64,000 bases of DNA from Demequina lignilytica (GCF_030418305.1 NZ_JAUHPX010000001.1:496001-560000), one strand, 5' to 3'; shown: positions 25,212 to 37,718, counted from the stretch's first letter. Program-made: numbers and translations. The notes: a model not told the origin generated them from the letters alone.

Positions 25212-26099
25212 TCAGGTGATCGACGCCCGGTAGATCGCCTCGATCGACGCATCGAGGGCCGCGTCGAACTCCTCCGCCGACTGGTCGACGCTGAGCCCCT
25301 CCAGGAGCGCGCGGCTGAAGCTGGCGATCAGCCCGGGGTTGCGCGCCAGCCTCTCGACCGCCTCCGCCCGGCTGTACCCGCCGGACAGCGCTACCACCCG
25401 CGCGATGCTCGGGTGCTCGGTCAGCTCCGTGTAGTAACCGTCCACGATCGGGATGGTGAGCTTGAGCGCGACCTTCCGGTCGCCGAGCGCGTCGAGGTGG
25501 CGCCGCAGCGCGGCCTTCAGGACCTCCTCGGTCCGTCGGCGATCCGGCGCGTCGATGCCGATCTCCGGCTCGATGATCGGCACCAGCCCCGCCGCGAGCA
25601 CACGCTCCGCGACCTCGAACTGCTGTGCGACCACGCTCCGGACCCCGTCGTCGGTGCCCGCGCCGATGACCGAGCGCTCCTTGGTGCCGAACACGCCCCG
25701 CGCCGCGGCGTCGGCCAGCGTCGCGTCCAGACCCGGGATGTCCTTCATGAGCCGGACGCCGTCCTGCTCGTCCTCGAGGCCCTTGTCGATCTTGAGGAAG
25801 GACAGGATCCCCTTCTCCCGCCACAGGTAGTCGACCACGGGCATCCCGGCGACCGTCCTGTCGACGGTGCCCTGGAACAGGATCGCGCCGAGGATCCGGT
25901 CCGAGTCGAAGACCGGGCTGGTCATGACGCGCGTGCGCGCGGTGTGGATGAGGTCGAACATCTGCGCCTCGTCGGCGTAGTGCGACTCGTCGATGCCGTA
26001 GGCGCGCAGCGCCCGCGGCGTGCTGCCGCCGCTCTGATCGAGCGCGGCGATGAACCCGCGGCCCGTCGCGAAGCGGGCCATCTTCTCTGCATCCGGCAT
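25212..26099 (-). CDS. fda: Class I fructose-bisphosphate aldolase
   Basis: 295 residues from the ATG at 26099, nine bases after AAGGAG; length equals the bacterial class I family. FIAALDQSGGSTPRAL is the start motif; FLKIDKGLEDEQDG carries an active-site Lys; ALKLTIPIVDGYY contains the expected Schiff-base Lys; VALSGGYSRAEAVE is the phosphate loop. It splits fructose 1,6-bisphosphate to triose phosphates without a metal. A class II enzyme, if any, is elsewhere. Confidence 0.92.
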   Translation of the reverse strand: MPDAEKMARFATGRGFIAALDQSGGSTPRALRAYGIDESHYADEAQMFDLIHTARTRVMTSPVFDSDRILGAILFQGTVDRTVAGMPVVDYLWREKGILSFLKIDKGLEDEQDGVRLMKDIPGLDATLADAAARGVFGTKERSVIGAGTDDGVRSVVAQQFEVAERVLAAGLVPIIEPEIGIDAPDRRRTEEVLKAALRRHLDALGDRKVALKLTIPIVDGYYTELTEHPSIARVVALSGGYSRAEAVERLARNPGLIASFSRALLEGLSVDQSAEEFDAALDASIEAIYRASIT

Positions 26100-26204
26100 G
26101 GCGATCATCTCCTTCGACAACCGTGCGCGGGGACCCACCTCCAGCCTAGGAAGGTCGGGCCCGCGCGGCGACCGGAGGGACGATGCGCGGGCGCGCGGGG
26201 CGCG

Positions 26205-26963
26205 TCAGGCGGCGCCGAAGCGGCGGTTGCGACGGGCGTACTCCTCGATCGCCGCCCACAGGTGCGTGCGGTCCACGTCGGGCCACAGCACGTCGCTGAA
26301 CACGTACTCGGCGTAGGCGGCCTGCCACGGCAGGAAGTTGCTCGACCGCTGCTCGCCGCTCGAGCGCCAGAACAGGTCGACGTCCGGCATGTCCGGCTCG
26401 TCGAGGTGGGCCGCGAGGGTCTTCTCGGTCACCTTCGACGGGTCCAGCTCCCCCGCCGCCACCTTCACCGCGATGGCTCGCGCGGCGTCCGCGATCTCGG
26501 CTCGACCCCCGTAGTTGACGCACATCGTGAGCGTGAGGACCGTGTTGTCCTGCGTCATCTCCTCGGCCTTCTCGAGCTCGGTGATGACGGAGCGCCACAG
26601 CCTGGGTCGGCGCCCGGCCCAGCGCACGCGGACGCCCCACGAGTGCATCTCGTCGCGGCGGCGGCGGATGACGTCGCGGTTGAAGCCCATGAGGAAGCGC
26701 ACCTCCTCGGGGCTGCGCTTCCAGTTCTCGGTGCTGAACGCGTAGGCGCTGATGTGGCCGACGCCGGCCTCGATCGCGCCCGCGACGACGTCGAGCAGAG
26801 CGGCCTCGCCGCGCTCGTGGCCCGCGGTGCGCGGGAGCCCGCGCTCCTTGGCCCAGCGCCCGTTGCCGTCCATCACCACGGCCACGTGCCGCGGCACCGC
26901 GTCCCGGGGCAGATCGGGCGGGGTCGCGCCCGAGGGGTGGGCGAAGGGCGGCTGCGGCGTCAC
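26205..26963 (-). CDS. uppS: Isoprenyl transferase (undecaprenyl diphosphate synthase type)
   Basis: 252 residues from the GTG at 26963. Motifs: [20 protein letters not shown] with catalytic Asp 32, [19 protein letters not shown], and [19 protein letters not shown]. The enzyme condenses isopentenyl diphosphates into the C50-C55 cis-polyprenyl carrier used for peptidoglycan and wall polymers. It is 10 bases downstream of the HAD gene and in the recO-uppS block conserved in actinobacteria. Confidence 0.93.
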   Translation of the reverse strand: MTPQPPFAHPSGATPPDLPRDAVPRHVAVVMDGNGRWAKERGLPRTAGHERGEAALLDVVAGAIEAGVGHISAYAFSTENWKRSPEEVRFLMGFNRDVIRRRRDEMHSWGVRVRWAGRRPRLWRSVITELEKAEEMTQDNTVLTLTMCVNYGGRAEIADAARAIAVKVAAGELDPSKVTEKTLAAHLDEPDMPDVDLFWRSSGEQRSSNFLPWQAAYAEYVFSDVLWPDVDRTHLWAAIEEYARRNRRFGAA

Positions 26964-26973
26964 GACTGCCAGC

Positions 26974-27648
26974 CTAGTGGCCGGCCCCGGGCGCCCCGGC
27001 GGCCTCCGCCCACGCGACGATGCCATCGTACAGCTCGGGCAGCGTCGCCGCCGCGAGCGTCGCGCGGTCCGCCCAGGACTCCCAGGTCGTGCCCACGATC
27101 GCGGTCGCGGCGCCGAGCGCGATCGCCGGCTCGAGGTCGTTGACGTAGACGTCGCCCACGCTCATCACGGGTCCGCCCTCGAGCTCGGCGGCGATGACGG
27201 CCGTGAGCCCCGCGGGCTTGCGTGCCGAGCAGACACGGCGGGTGATCGCGGTCGCCTCGAGCACCTCGAGCGCCTCCGTGATCCGGATGTCCGGCGAGTT
27301 GGTCACCAGCAGGAGGTCCGCATGGGCGGCGAGCCCTTCGAGGAACGCGCCGAGACCAGCGGGAGCCTCGATGGGCGCCCGCCCGGTCGCCAGGTGCTCG
27401 CGGCTCGCACGATAGCCCGCCTCGAGCGCCGCGCCGTCCGCACCGTGCGCGAGGGCGACCCGGCGGACCGCGTCGTAGCCGTCGATCACCGTGGCGTCCC
27501 CCGCCTCGAAGCGGGCGAGCGCGGCGCGCGACTCGACCGCGATCTCGGGCACGCCCGCCGCGTCCGCCACGCCCTGGGCGTACGCGTGCAGCGGGCCGTC
27601 GCCGAGGGCGATGGTGCCGTCGAAGTCGAAGATCACGGTGGGGCGCAT
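26974..27648 (-). CDS. HAD-superfamily hydrolase
   Basis: 224 residues from the ATG at 27648. Motif I is IFDFDGTIA (nucleophile Asp near residue 8), motif [11 protein letters not shown], the Lys is in SARKPAGL, motif [17 protein letters not shown] helical cap lies between motifs I and II. Members are phosphatases of small molecules such as phosphoglycolate; the substrate here is unknown. It is between recO and uppS, an insertion not found in every relative. Confidence 0.85.
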   Translation of the reverse strand: MRPTVIFDFDGTIALGDGPLHAYAQGVADAAGVPEIAVESRAALARFEAGDATVIDGYDAVRRVALAHGADGAALEAGYRASREHLATGRAPIEAPAGLGAFLEGLAAHADLLLVTNSPDIRITEALEVLEATAITRRVCSARKPAGLTAVIAAELEGGPVMSVGDVYVNDLEPAIALGAATAIVGTTWESWADRATLAAATLPELYDGIVAWAEAAGAPGAGH

Positions 27649-27719
27649 CGGTTCCTCTCCCGTCGCCCGGTGCGGCGACGGGTCAAGCGTACGGGCTGGC
27701 AGAAGGCGTCGGGCGTGGG

Positions 27720-28466
27720 TCAGCCGACCTGCGGCTCGGACCGGTCGACCAGCGGCAGCGACCGGATCCGGCGCTCCAGGTGGAACTGTGAGTAGGCCGC
27801 CGTGAGGCCCGCGGCCTCGCGCCGGTGGCGGCCGTCGGAGGCGTCCGCGACCGCCCAGTCGCCCTCGAGGAGGGAGGCGAGGAGCCGCATCGTCTCCTCC
27901 GCGGGTGCGGCGGAGCCCGACGGACGGCACTCCTCGCACGCGGCACCGCCCTCCGCGATCGCGAACGCGCGATGCGGTCCGGGGCGGCCGCAGCTGGCGC
28001 ACTCGTCGAAGCTGGGCGCGTAACCGGCGATCGCCAGGGACCGCAGCAGGAACGAGTCGAGCAGCATGCCCGGGTCATGCTCGCGGCGGCTGAGCGCACC
28101 GAGCGCGCCGTGCAGCAGCCGGTACTGCTGGTGCGCGGGCTCCTTCTCGTGGTCGACCAGCTTGTCCGCGGTCTCGACCATCGCGGTCGCGGCGGTGTAG
28201 AGGGCGTAGTCGACGGCGATGCGGCGGGCGTACGGCTCGCGCGTCTCGACCTGGCTGACGATGTCGAGGTTGCGGCCCTCGTACAGCTGGACGTCGACCA
28301 GCATGAACGGCTCCATGCGGGAGCCGATGCGGCTGGTGGTGCGCCGCACCCCCTTGGCGACCGCGCGCACCTTGCCGTGGTGGCGCGTCAGCAGCGTGAC
28401 GATGCGGTCCGCCTCCCCCAGCTTGTGGGTGCGGAGGACGATCGCGTCGTCTCGGTACAGGGGCAC
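27720..28466 (-). CDS. recO: DNA repair/recombination protein RecO
   Basis: 248 residues from a GTG. N-terminal OB fold with [38 protein letters not shown], then a helical domain and a zinc site formed by C156, C159, C177 and C180 (CASC and CEEC). It loads RecA onto SSB-coated single strands with RecR. Length and motifs fit the family. Confidence 0.94.
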   Translation of the reverse strand: MPLYRDDAIVLRTHKLGEADRIVTLLTRHHGKVRAVAKGVRRTTSRIGSRMEPFMLVDVQLYEGRNLDIVSQVETREPYARRIAVDYALYTAATAMVETADKLVDHEKEPAHQQYRLLHGALGALSRREHDPGMLLDSFLLRSLAIAGYAPSFDECASCGRPGPHRAFAIAEGGAACEECRPSGSAAPAEETMRLLASLLEGDWAVADASDGRHRREAAGLTAAYSQFHLERRIRSLPLVDRSEPQVG

Positions 28467-28517
28467 CGGGCCATTGTCCCCCGGCCGGGACCGCGGGAGG
28501 GGCAGGCGCGGCGTCGG

Positions 28518-29189
28518 TCAGGCGTCGGCGCCGGGCCCCCGCGCCGCCTCGAGCCCGTCGAGGATGATGCCGAGCCCGACCTCGAAGGACGAGCCGAACG
28601 AGTAGCCCGGCTGCATCACGTGGTCGACGGTGAGGCGGACCAGCTGCGGGTAGGCCTCGGCGTCGAAGGCGGCCGCGATCTCCTCGGCCACGTCCGCCAT
28701 CCCCTCACCGCCCTGCGCCGGCAGGGTCGCCTCCTCGAGCGCGAAGCCGAAGACGAAGCTGTCGAGGATCGCGTACGCGTGCGCCATCAACGGCAGCGGC
28801 AGACCGCCGCGGTCGAGGGTCGCGAGCATCGACTCGTGATGGCGGAGCAGCTCGGGACCCGGCGTGCTGCGGGACTCGAGCAGCGGAACCGACCACGGGT
28901 GGCGCACCAGGACCTCGCGCGTGGACTGGCAGCGCCGGATGATCGCCTCGCGCCACGGAAGGTCCTCCGGCGGCGCCTCCATCTCCGCGAAGATCCGGTC
29001 GACCATGAGGTCGAGCAGCGCCTCCTTGCCGGCGACGTGGTGGTACAGCGTCATGGGCTTCGTGCCCAGATGGTCGGCGAGCGCCCGGATGGTGAGCGCC
29101 TCGATCCCGTCGCGGTCGGCGAGCTCGATCGCGGCCGTCGCGATGCGCTCGGGAGTGAGCCTGACCTTGCGAACCACCTGCTCAGACAC
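28518..29189 (-). CDS. TetR-family transcriptional regulator
   Basis: 223 residues. The HTH is in the first 50 residues: LTPERIATAAIELADRDGIEALTIRALADHLGTKPMTLYHHVAGKEALLD in pattern. The C-terminal all-alpha domain resembles the tetracycline-repressor C-terminal class. It is divergent from a dehydrogenase operon; two copies of CGTACTTAGTACG lie in the gap and very likely are its operators. The same palindrome occurs 4.4 kb away before another gene. The ligand is unknown. Confidence 0.9.
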   Translation of the reverse strand: MSEQVVRKVRLTPERIATAAIELADRDGIEALTIRALADHLGTKPMTLYHHVAGKEALLDLMVDRIFAEMEAPPEDLPWREAIIRRCQSTREVLVRHPWSVPLLESRSTPGPELLRHHESMLATLDRGGLPLPLMAHAYAILDSFVFGFALEEATLPAQGGEGMADVAEEIAAAFDAEAYPQLVRLTVDHVMQPGYSFGSSFEVGLGIILDGLEAARGPGADA

Positions 29190-29226
29190 CGTTCCGCTCC
29201 GAATCTCCCCCGCGGGGGTTGCGCGT

Positions 29227-29239
29227 CGTACTTAGTACG
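29227..29239. promoter_or_regulatory. TetR operator box 1
   Basis: Palindrome CGTACTTAGTACG. It overlaps a possible forward -35 (TTAGTA, 29232-29237) that is 16 bases from TATCAC (29254-29259), and lies in the 5' leader region of the divergent tetR. Confidence 0.8.
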
Positions 29240-29260
29240 TCTACAGTCGAGCCTATCACT

Positions 29261-29273
29261 CGTACTAAGTACG
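29261..29273. promoter_or_regulatory. TetR operator box 2
   Basis: CGTACTAAGTACG, the reverse complement of box 1, centred 34 bases from it (about three helical turns). Its TTAGTA on the minus strand could be the -35 of tetR, giving symmetric overlapping promoters. Confidence 0.8.
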
Positions 29274-29300
29274 AATGATCACGACACGGGGAGGAACACC

Positions 29301-30389
29301 ATGACCGCCAGCACCACCGCCCAGGCCGCAGCCGCCGCCTCGGCCGCCACCATCGCCGCCGCCGCTTCCGCGAGCGACGCATCGTCCAGCACCGCGACCG
29401 CCACCATGCAGGCCGCCGTTCAGCGCCGCTACGCCGGCCCCGAGGAGATCTGCGTCGACACCGTCCCGGTGCCGCAGCCCGGCGACGGCGAGGTCCTCAT
29501 CGAGGTTCACGCCGCGGGCGTCGACCGCGGGGTGTGGCACCTCGCCACGGGCCGCCCGCTCGTCATCCGCGCCATCGGCTTCGGCCTGCGCCGGCCCAAG
29601 CAGCCGGTCCAGGGCTCCGACGTCGCGGGCGTGGTCACCGCCGTGGGCGCCGGGGTCACCCGGTTCGCCGTGGGCGACGAGGTGTTCGGCACCGCCGACG
29701 GCTCGTTCGCGCAGTTCGCGATCGCCAAGGCCGACCGTCTGGCCGTGAAGCCCGACGCCGCGGACTTCACCGGGGCGGGCGCCATGCCCGTCTCCGCCGT
29801 CACCGCGCTGCAGGCCGTCGAGGACTGCGCCGGGGTCGAGGCCGGCCAGCGCGTGCTGGTCCTCGGCGCGTCCGGCGGGGTCGGCTCGTTCGCGGTGCAG
29901 CTCGCCGTCGCAGCGGGCGCCCACGTGACGGGCGTCGCCAGCGCCGCCAAGGCGGACCTGGTCCGCGGGCTCGGAGCGGAGCGCGTGATCGACTACCGGA
30001 CCACCGAGGTGACCGCGCTCGACGAGTCCTTCGACGTGATCATCGACGCCGGCAGCCTCACCTCGCTGCGCCGCCTGCGTCGCATCCTGTCCCCCACCGG
30101 CACGCTGGTCATGGTCGGCGGGGAGGGCGGCGACGCCCTCGTGGGCGGCGCTGGCCGCACCCTGTGGGCGCCGCTGGTCTCGCTCTTCACCTCGCAGCGG
30201 CTGATGGGATTCGTGTCCGCCACCACCACGGAGCGCCTCGAGCGCGTGAGGGACCTGGTCGACGACGGTGCCATCCGCGCCGCGGTCAGCCGCGCCTACC
30301 CGCTCGACCGCGCCGCCGACGCCGTCACCGACCTGGCCGCTGGCCGCGTCGCCGGCAAGGCCGTCGTCATCGTCCGTGACGCCCGCTGA
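29301..30389 (+). CDS. Zinc-independent medium-chain (quinone reductase-type) dehydrogenase
   Basis: 362 residues from an ATG after GGGAGGAA. The conserved part begins at MQAAVQRRYAGPEE (about residue 36). It has a GroES-like domain (GEVLIEVHAAGVDRGVWHLATG), a Rossmann motif LVLGASGGVGSFAVQLAVAAG, and FDVIIDAGSLTSLRRL. No catalytic zinc cysteines, as in NADPH:quinone reductase-like enzymes. The first 35 residues are an odd Ala/Ser/Thr-rich stretch outside the family fold. Divergent from tetR and almost surely its target; substrate unknown. Confidence 0.87.
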   Translation: MTASTTAQAAAAASAATIAAAASASDASSSTATATMQAAVQRRYAGPEEICVDTVPVPQPGDGEVLIEVHAAGVDRGVWHLATGRPLVIRAIGFGLRRPKQPVQGSDVAGVVTAVGAGVTRFAVGDEVFGTADGSFAQFAIAKADRLAVKPDAADFTGAGAMPVSAVTALQAVEDCAGVEAGQRVLVLGASGGVGSFAVQLAVAAGAHVTGVASAAKADLVRGLGAERVIDYRTTEVTALDESFDVIIDAGSLTSLRRLRRILSPTGTLVMVGGEGGDALVGGAGRTLWAPLVSLFTSQRLMGFVSATTTERLERVRDLVDDGAIRAAVSRAYPLDRAADAVTDLAAGRVAGKAVVIVRDAR

Positions 30390-30429
30390 GCGCGCCCGAC
30401 ACCGCATCGTCCCGACAGGAGAATCCGAC

Positions 30430-31173
30430 ATGACCATCCGCACCGACCTCTCGCCCCGATCCGCCGCACGCCTCGCAGGCCTCGGCTACATCGCGATCGT
30501 GCTCCTCGCCATGGGCGCGAACTTCCTGGTCCGCAACCAGCTGGTCGTCCCCGACGACCCGGCCGCGACCATGGCGAACATCGCCGAGAACGCGACCACC
30601 TTCCGTCTCGGGATCGCGGGCTTCGCCGCGATCGCGATGATCGACATCGGCATCGCCTGGGCGCTGCACGTCCTGCTGCGCTCCACCGGGGAGCGGCGCT
30701 CGCTGCTCGCCGCCTGGCTCCGCCTGGCGTACACCGTGGCGTTCATCCCCGCCATCACCTTCATGCACCTCGCGCTCCAGCTGGCGACCGGCGGCGACCT
30801 GGTCGCCGGGCTCGACGCCGGCCAGCGCGAGGCCTGGACCGGGCTCGCGATGGAGGCCTTCGACGTGACGTGGCTGCTCGCGCTGGTCGCGTTCGGCCTG
30901 CACCTGATGGTCCTCGGCCGCATCCTGGTCGCGTCACGCGTCGGACCGCGCGTGCTCGGCTACGGCCTCGGGATCGCCGGCGTCGCGTACGTCGCCGACA
31001 CCTTCGCCCACCTCCTGCTCGCCAACTACGCCGACTTCGGCGGGGCGTTCCTCGCGATCGTCGCCACGGCGTCGATCGTGACCGAGGTGTGGTTCACCGT
31101 CTGGCTCCTCACGCGCGCCCCGCGCGCGGTGGCGGCCCTCCCCGGCCGGGAGCCGGACCTGGTCGCGGCCTGA
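30430..31173 (+). CDS. DUF4386-type membrane protein
   Basis: 247 residues with six to seven membrane helices. It begins SPRSAARLAGLGYIAIVLLAMGANF and ends with a helix around TEVWFTVWLL, a layout matching DUF4386 proteins. Function is unknown for the family. It lies 40 bases after the dehydrogenase stop, so the pair forms the TetR-controlled operon. Confidence 0.78.
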   Translation: MTIRTDLSPRSAARLAGLGYIAIVLLAMGANFLVRNQLVVPDDPAATMANIAENATTFRLGIAGFAAIAMIDIGIAWALHVLLRSTGERRSLLAAWLRLAYTVAFIPAITFMHLALQLATGGDLVAGLDAGQREAWTGLAMEAFDVTWLLALVAFGLHLMVLGRILVASRVGPRVLGYGLGIAGVAYVADTFAHLLLANYADFGGAFLAIVATASIVTEVWFTVWLLTRAPRAVAALPGREPDLVAA

Positions 31174-31228
31174 GCCGCGTCCGCACCGCCCCGTCGTGCC
31201 CCTCCGGGCGCGGCGGGGCGGCCGCGCG

Positions 31229-33531
<2,303 letters not shown>

Positions 33532-33569
33532 TTAGGTCGGTCGCTGTCCTGAAGGCCGGCACACCAACC

Positions 33570-33610
33570 GCCGCGACGAGGATCCGGCCTGGATCAGGCC
33601 TCGTCGCGGC
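33570..33610 (-). promoter_or_regulatory. leuA attenuator hairpin region
   Basis: Perfect 12-base arms (GCCGCGACGAGG at 33599-33610 on the minus strand with its complement at 33570-33581) enclose a second short palindrome, GGCCTGATCCAGGCC. The left arm lies in the last codons of the leader peptide, so ribosome stalling at the Leu codons would change folding. Confidence 0.7.
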
Positions 33611-33638
33611 ACAGAAGGAGCAGCGAGCGTGCACGCAT
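33594..33638 (-). CDS. leuL: leuA leader peptide (attenuation peptide)
   Basis: 14 codons from the ATG at 33638 read MRARSLLLLCRDEA then stop, with four consecutive leucine codons (CTG CTC CTT CTG). The LLLLCRDEA ending is the known form of leuA leader peptides in actinobacteria (family knowledge). It starts about 120 bases before leuA and its 3' part forms one arm of the attenuator hairpin. Low charged tRNA-Leu should stall the ribosome here and favour read-through into leuA. Confidence 0.85.
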   Translation of the reverse strand: MRARSLLLLCRDEA

Positions 33639-33697
33639 GCGTCCACCATAGCCGACCGGGGACGATGCGGCGGTCGCGCGCGGACGGATCGCACCCG

Positions 33698-33726
33698 TTG
33701 ACTTTCGTACTTAGTACGAATATGGT
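33698..33726 (+). promoter_or_regulatory. Promoter with TetR operator filling the spacer
   Basis: -35 TTGACT (33698-33703), then the 17-base perfect palindrome TTCGTACTTAGTACGAA (33704-33720) as the whole spacer, then -10 TATGGT (33721-33726). The core is identical to the boxes beside tetR (29227-29239), so the same repressor should block this promoter. Confidence 0.85.
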
Positions 33727-33739
33727 GATGTCCACCCAT

Positions 33740-33753
33740 CGGTACTAAGCACG
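33740..33753 (+). promoter_or_regulatory. Second, degenerate TetR operator
   Basis: CGGTACTAAGCACG lies about 34 bases centre-to-centre from the spacer operator, the same spacing as the pair at 29227/29261, and differs by one base in the core GTACTAAGTAC. Confidence 0.6.
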
Positions 33754-33775
33754 AAGAACGTCAGGGGAGGACACC

Positions 33776-33931
33776 ATGACCACCATCGAGACCACCACCC
33801 AGCCCGCCGCCGCGAAGAAGGAGCTGCCCTTCTGGGCCGTGCCGGCGGTGCTCGCCACCCTCATGCTCAGCAGCGGCGGGTTCCTCCTGCTGCTCGCCCA
33901 GAGCCTCAAGATCCTGTCGTCGATCGGCTGA
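33776..33931 (+). CDS. Small single-pass membrane protein (51 residues) under TetR control
   Basis: ATG after AGGGGAGG reads MTTIETTTQPAAAKKELPFW and then one hydrophobic helix (residues 20-41) and LAQSLKILSSIG. Codon use is like its neighbours. It has its own strong promoter with operator, a good ribosome site and a terminator 20 bases after the stop, so it is a real gene. No family recognised. It may assist the dehydrogenase/DUF4386 pair in the same regulon or be a small membrane stress peptide. Confidence 0.78.
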   Translation: MTTIETTTQPAAAKKELPFWAVPAVLATLMLSSGGFLLLLAQSLKILSSIG

Positions 33932-33951
33932 CGCCCGCCGCGCCGACACCG

Positions 33952-33984
33952 ACGCCCCGGTCACCCTCGCGGTGGCCGGGGCGT
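33952..33984 (+). terminator. Terminator after the 51-residue gene
   Basis: Stem ACGCCCCGGTCACC/GGTGGCCGGGGCGT, 14 pairs with one wobble and a CTCGC loop. No clear T-run. It lies between convergent genes and may also serve era. Confidence 0.75.
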
Positions 33985-34011
33985 CGCGCGTCGTCCCCCT
34001 CCGGGACCGCC

Positions 34012-34911
34012 TCAGAAGCCGAGCCGGCCCAGCTGCTTGGGATCGCGCTGCCAGTCCTTGGCCACCTTGACGTGGAGGTCGAGGAACACGCGACGGCCCA
34101 GCAGATGCTCGATCCCCTGCCGCGCGGTCGCCCCCACCTCCTTGAGCCGCGATCCGCCCTTGCCGATGATGATGCCCTTCTGGCTCTCCCGCTCGACGAA
34201 GACGTGGGCGCGGATCTCCAGCACGTCGCGTCGCGCGTCCTCCGAGTCGGGCTCGACGATCTCCTCGATCACGACGGCGATCGAGTGCGGCAGCTCGTCC
34301 CGCACCCCCTCGAGCGCGGCCTCGCGGATCAGCTCGGCGATGCGGACGTCCTCGGGCTCATCCGTGATCTCGCCGCCGGGGTAGAGCGGGGGCCCCTCCG
34401 GCAGATGCCGCACCAGCACGTCGGTCAGCACGTCCATCTGGATGTCCGTGACGGAGCTGACCGGCACGATCTCGGCCCACTCCGCGAGCTCCGACACCGC
34501 GAGCAGGTGCTCGGCGACCCGCTCCCGCGGGACCTTGTCGACCTTGGTGACGATCGCGACCACGGGCGCCTTGGCCTCCGCCAGCTCGCGCGCGATCCAC
34601 TTGTCGCCCGGCCCGATCTTCTCGTCCGCCGGCAGGCAGAAGCCGATCACGTCGACCTCGAAGAGCGTCTCGCGCACCAGGTCGTTGAGCCGCTCCCCCA
34701 GCAGCGTCCGGGGCCGATGCAGGCCGGGCGTGTCGACGATCACCAGCTGGGCGTCGTCCCGGTGGACGATCCCTCGGATCGCGCGGCGCGTGGTCTGCGG
34801 CCGGGAGGACATGATCGCCACCTTGTCCCCCACCAGCGCGTTCATCAGCGTCGACTTGCCCGCGTTGGGGCGTCCGACGAACGCGGCGAAGCCGCTCCGG
34901 TGCTCAGTCAT
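34012..34911 (-). CDS. era: GTPase Era
   Basis: 299 residues from the ATG at 34911. G1 GRPNAGKS (13-20), G3 DTPGLHRPRT, G4 TKVDKV, then a C-terminal KH domain with VFVERESQKGIIIGKGGSRLKEVG. It binds the 3' end of 16S rRNA and assists 30S assembly. Its start overlaps the CNNM gene stop by 8 bases; end of a long operon from hrcA. Confidence 0.95.
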   Translation of the reverse strand: MTEHRSGFAAFVGRPNAGKSTLMNALVGDKVAIMSSRPQTTRRAIRGIVHRDDAQLVIVDTPGLHRPRTLLGERLNDLVRETLFEVDVIGFCLPADEKIGPGDKWIARELAEAKAPVVAIVTKVDKVPRERVAEHLLAVSELAEWAEIVPVSSVTDIQMDVLTDVLVRHLPEGPPLYPGGEITDEPEDVRIAELIREAALEGVRDELPHSIAVVIEEIVEPDSEDARRDVLEIRAHVFVERESQKGIIIGKGGSRLKEVGATARQGIEHLLGRRVFLDLHVKVAKDWQRDPKQLGRLGF

Positions 34912-36220
34912 CGTTGTCGTTCCTCCTGCCTCGGCGGCGGGGCACGGGCTCCGCCTCCTGCGTCTCATCCTCGCCCTCGGCGGGGCGCTCGCGCTCGACG
35001 ACGAGCGACACCAGGCGGCGCCGGCGCCCCTCGGCGCGCTCCGCGATCAGCACCAGGCCGTGGGCTGTCGCCTCCGAGCCGGGGATCGGGACCTTCCCCA
35101 GCGCCTTCGCCAGCAGCCCCGCGGCGGTCTCGACGTCCTCGTCGTCGATCTCGACGTCGAACAGCTCACCCAGCGAGTCCAGGTCGTAGCGCGCCGGCAC
35201 GCGGTAGCGGCCGTCGCCCAGGTCCTCGACGTCCGGAGCGGAGCGGTCGTGCTCGTCCACCACCTCGCCGACGATCTCCTCGAGCGCGTCCTCGATGGTC
35301 ACCAGCCCGGCCACGCCGCCGTACTCGTCGACGACGATCGCCATGTGGAACACCTCGTCCTGCATGCGGCGCAGGAGGTCGTCCGCGGGCACGGACTCCG
35401 GCACGAACACCGGCTCGCGCACCAGCGCGTCGATCGGCTCCTCGAGCCTCGCGGCGTGGTCCCAGGTCCACCGCACCACGTCCTTGAGGTACAGCACGCC
35501 CACCGTGTCGTCCACGCCGTCGCCGATGACCGGCACCCGGGAGAAGCCCGACCGCATGAACAGGATCATCGCCTTGCGCGCCGTGGTGCCCGCGTGGATG
35601 GTGATCATGTCCGTGCGCGGCACCATCACCTCGCGCGTGAGCGTGTCGCCCAGCCCGACGACCGAGCGCAGCAGCTCTGCGTCCTCCTCCTCGAGCGCGT
35701 CCTCGGCCTGGTCCATGAGGTCCTCGGCCTCGCGCAGCTCGGGGTACTGCAGCGCCGGCACCACCGCGCGGATCGGGGTGGTCACCCAGATGAGGAACCA
35801 CGCGAGCGGCGCGAGCGCGCGGAGCGTGTTCTCGGGGTGGGCGCGCGCGATCCCGCGCGGCACCGCGCGGACCACGAGCAGCGACACCGCCGCCCCGACG
35901 CCCGCGGCGGCGGTCACGGTCGGGATCCAGCCCCAGTCCACGTCCTCCGCCAGCTCCCACGCGACGAAGGCCCAGCTCACCAGGGCGACCGCCTCGGCGA
36001 TCGCGTACACGACCGACGAGGCGTTGTCGGCCTGATCCGGCAGGGCCGCGAGCCGTGCCGCCGCGGTGGGACGTCCGTCGGGGCGGCGCGCGGCCTCGAT
36101 CTCGCGCTCACGGGCGTAGGGCAGCTGCTCGAACGCCGCGACCACCGCGTGCATCACCGCCGCGGCCAGCGCCGCGATCACCACGATGCCGATCAGCGTG
36201 GCCCAGGGGAACGCCTCCAT
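34904..36220 (-). CDS. CNNM/CorC-type membrane protein with CBS pair and transporter-associated domain
   Basis: 438 residues. Four N-terminal hydrophobic segments (DUF21/CNNM domain) in the first 150 residues, a helical linker with [20 protein letters not shown] marking the first CBS domain, [35 protein letters not shown] closing the second, then a CorC_HlyC domain and a charged tail ([11 protein letters not shown]). Members bind adenosine nucleotides and are linked to Mg2+/Co2+ export. The position between ybeY and era is conserved in actinobacteria. Confidence 0.92.
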   Translation of the reverse strand: MEAFPWATLIGIVVIAALAAAVMHAVVAAFEQLPYAREREIEAARRPDGRPTAAARLAALPDQADNASSVVYAIAEAVALVSWAFVAWELAEDVDWGWIPTVTAAAGVGAAVSLLVVRAVPRGIARAHPENTLRALAPLAWFLIWVTTPIRAVVPALQYPELREAEDLMDQAEDALEEEDAELLRSVVGLGDTLTREVMVPRTDMITIHAGTTARKAMILFMRSGFSRVPVIGDGVDDTVGVLYLKDVVRWTWDHAARLEEPIDALVREPVFVPESVPADDLLRRMQDEVFHMAIVVDEYGGVAGLVTIEDALEEIVGEVVDEHDRSAPDVEDLGDGRYRVPARYDLDSLGELFDVEIDDEDVETAAGLLAKALGKVPIPGSEATAHGLVLIAERAEGRRRRLVSLVVERERPAEGEDETQEAEPVPRRRGRRNDNDD

Positions 36221-36224
36221 ACGG

Positions 36225-36680
36225 TCAGGACGCGCGGCTGGCGAGGAAGGTGAGGAGCAGGTTGCGCTGGAGCGCGAACATCTCCTTCTCCTCCTCCGGC
36301 TCGACGTGGTCGTAGCCCAGCAGGTGCAGCAGGCCGTGGGTGGTGAGGAGCAGCATCTCCTCCTCCGCCGTATGGCCCGCGGTGGTCGCCTGCCGCGCCG
36401 CGACCGACGGGCACACGACGATGTCCCCGAGCAGGCCCGGCGGGGTCGGGCTCTCGGCGGTGCCCGGCCGCAGCTCGTCCATCGGGAAGCTCAGCACGTC
36501 GGTCGGGCCGGGCTCGTCCATCCACTGCACGTGGAGCTGCTCCATGGCCGGCTCGTCGACGAACAGGATCGCGAGCTCCGCACCCTCGGCGACGTGCATC
36601 TTCGCGAGCACGTAGCGGGCGAGCTCCGCGAACTCGACCTCGTCGATCGCGGCGTCGGTCTCGTTGTTGACCTCGATCAC
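36225..36680 (-). CDS. ybeY: Endoribonuclease YbeY (rRNA maturation factor)
   Basis: 151 residues. The metal site HGLLHLLGYDH gives H115, H119 and H125; TDVLSFPMDE is the upstream conserved stretch. It acts in 16S rRNA 3'-end maturation and ribosome quality control. Four bases separate it from the CNNM gene and no base from phoH. Confidence 0.95.
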   Translation of the reverse strand: MIEVNNETDAAIDEVEFAELARYVLAKMHVAEGAELAILFVDEPAMEQLHVQWMDEPGPTDVLSFPMDELRPGTAESPTPPGLLGDIVVCPSVAARQATTAGHTAEEEMLLLTTHGLLHLLGYDHVEPEEEKEMFALQRNLLLTFLASRAS

Positions 36681-37714
<1,034 letters not shown>

Positions 37715-37718
<4 letters not shown>

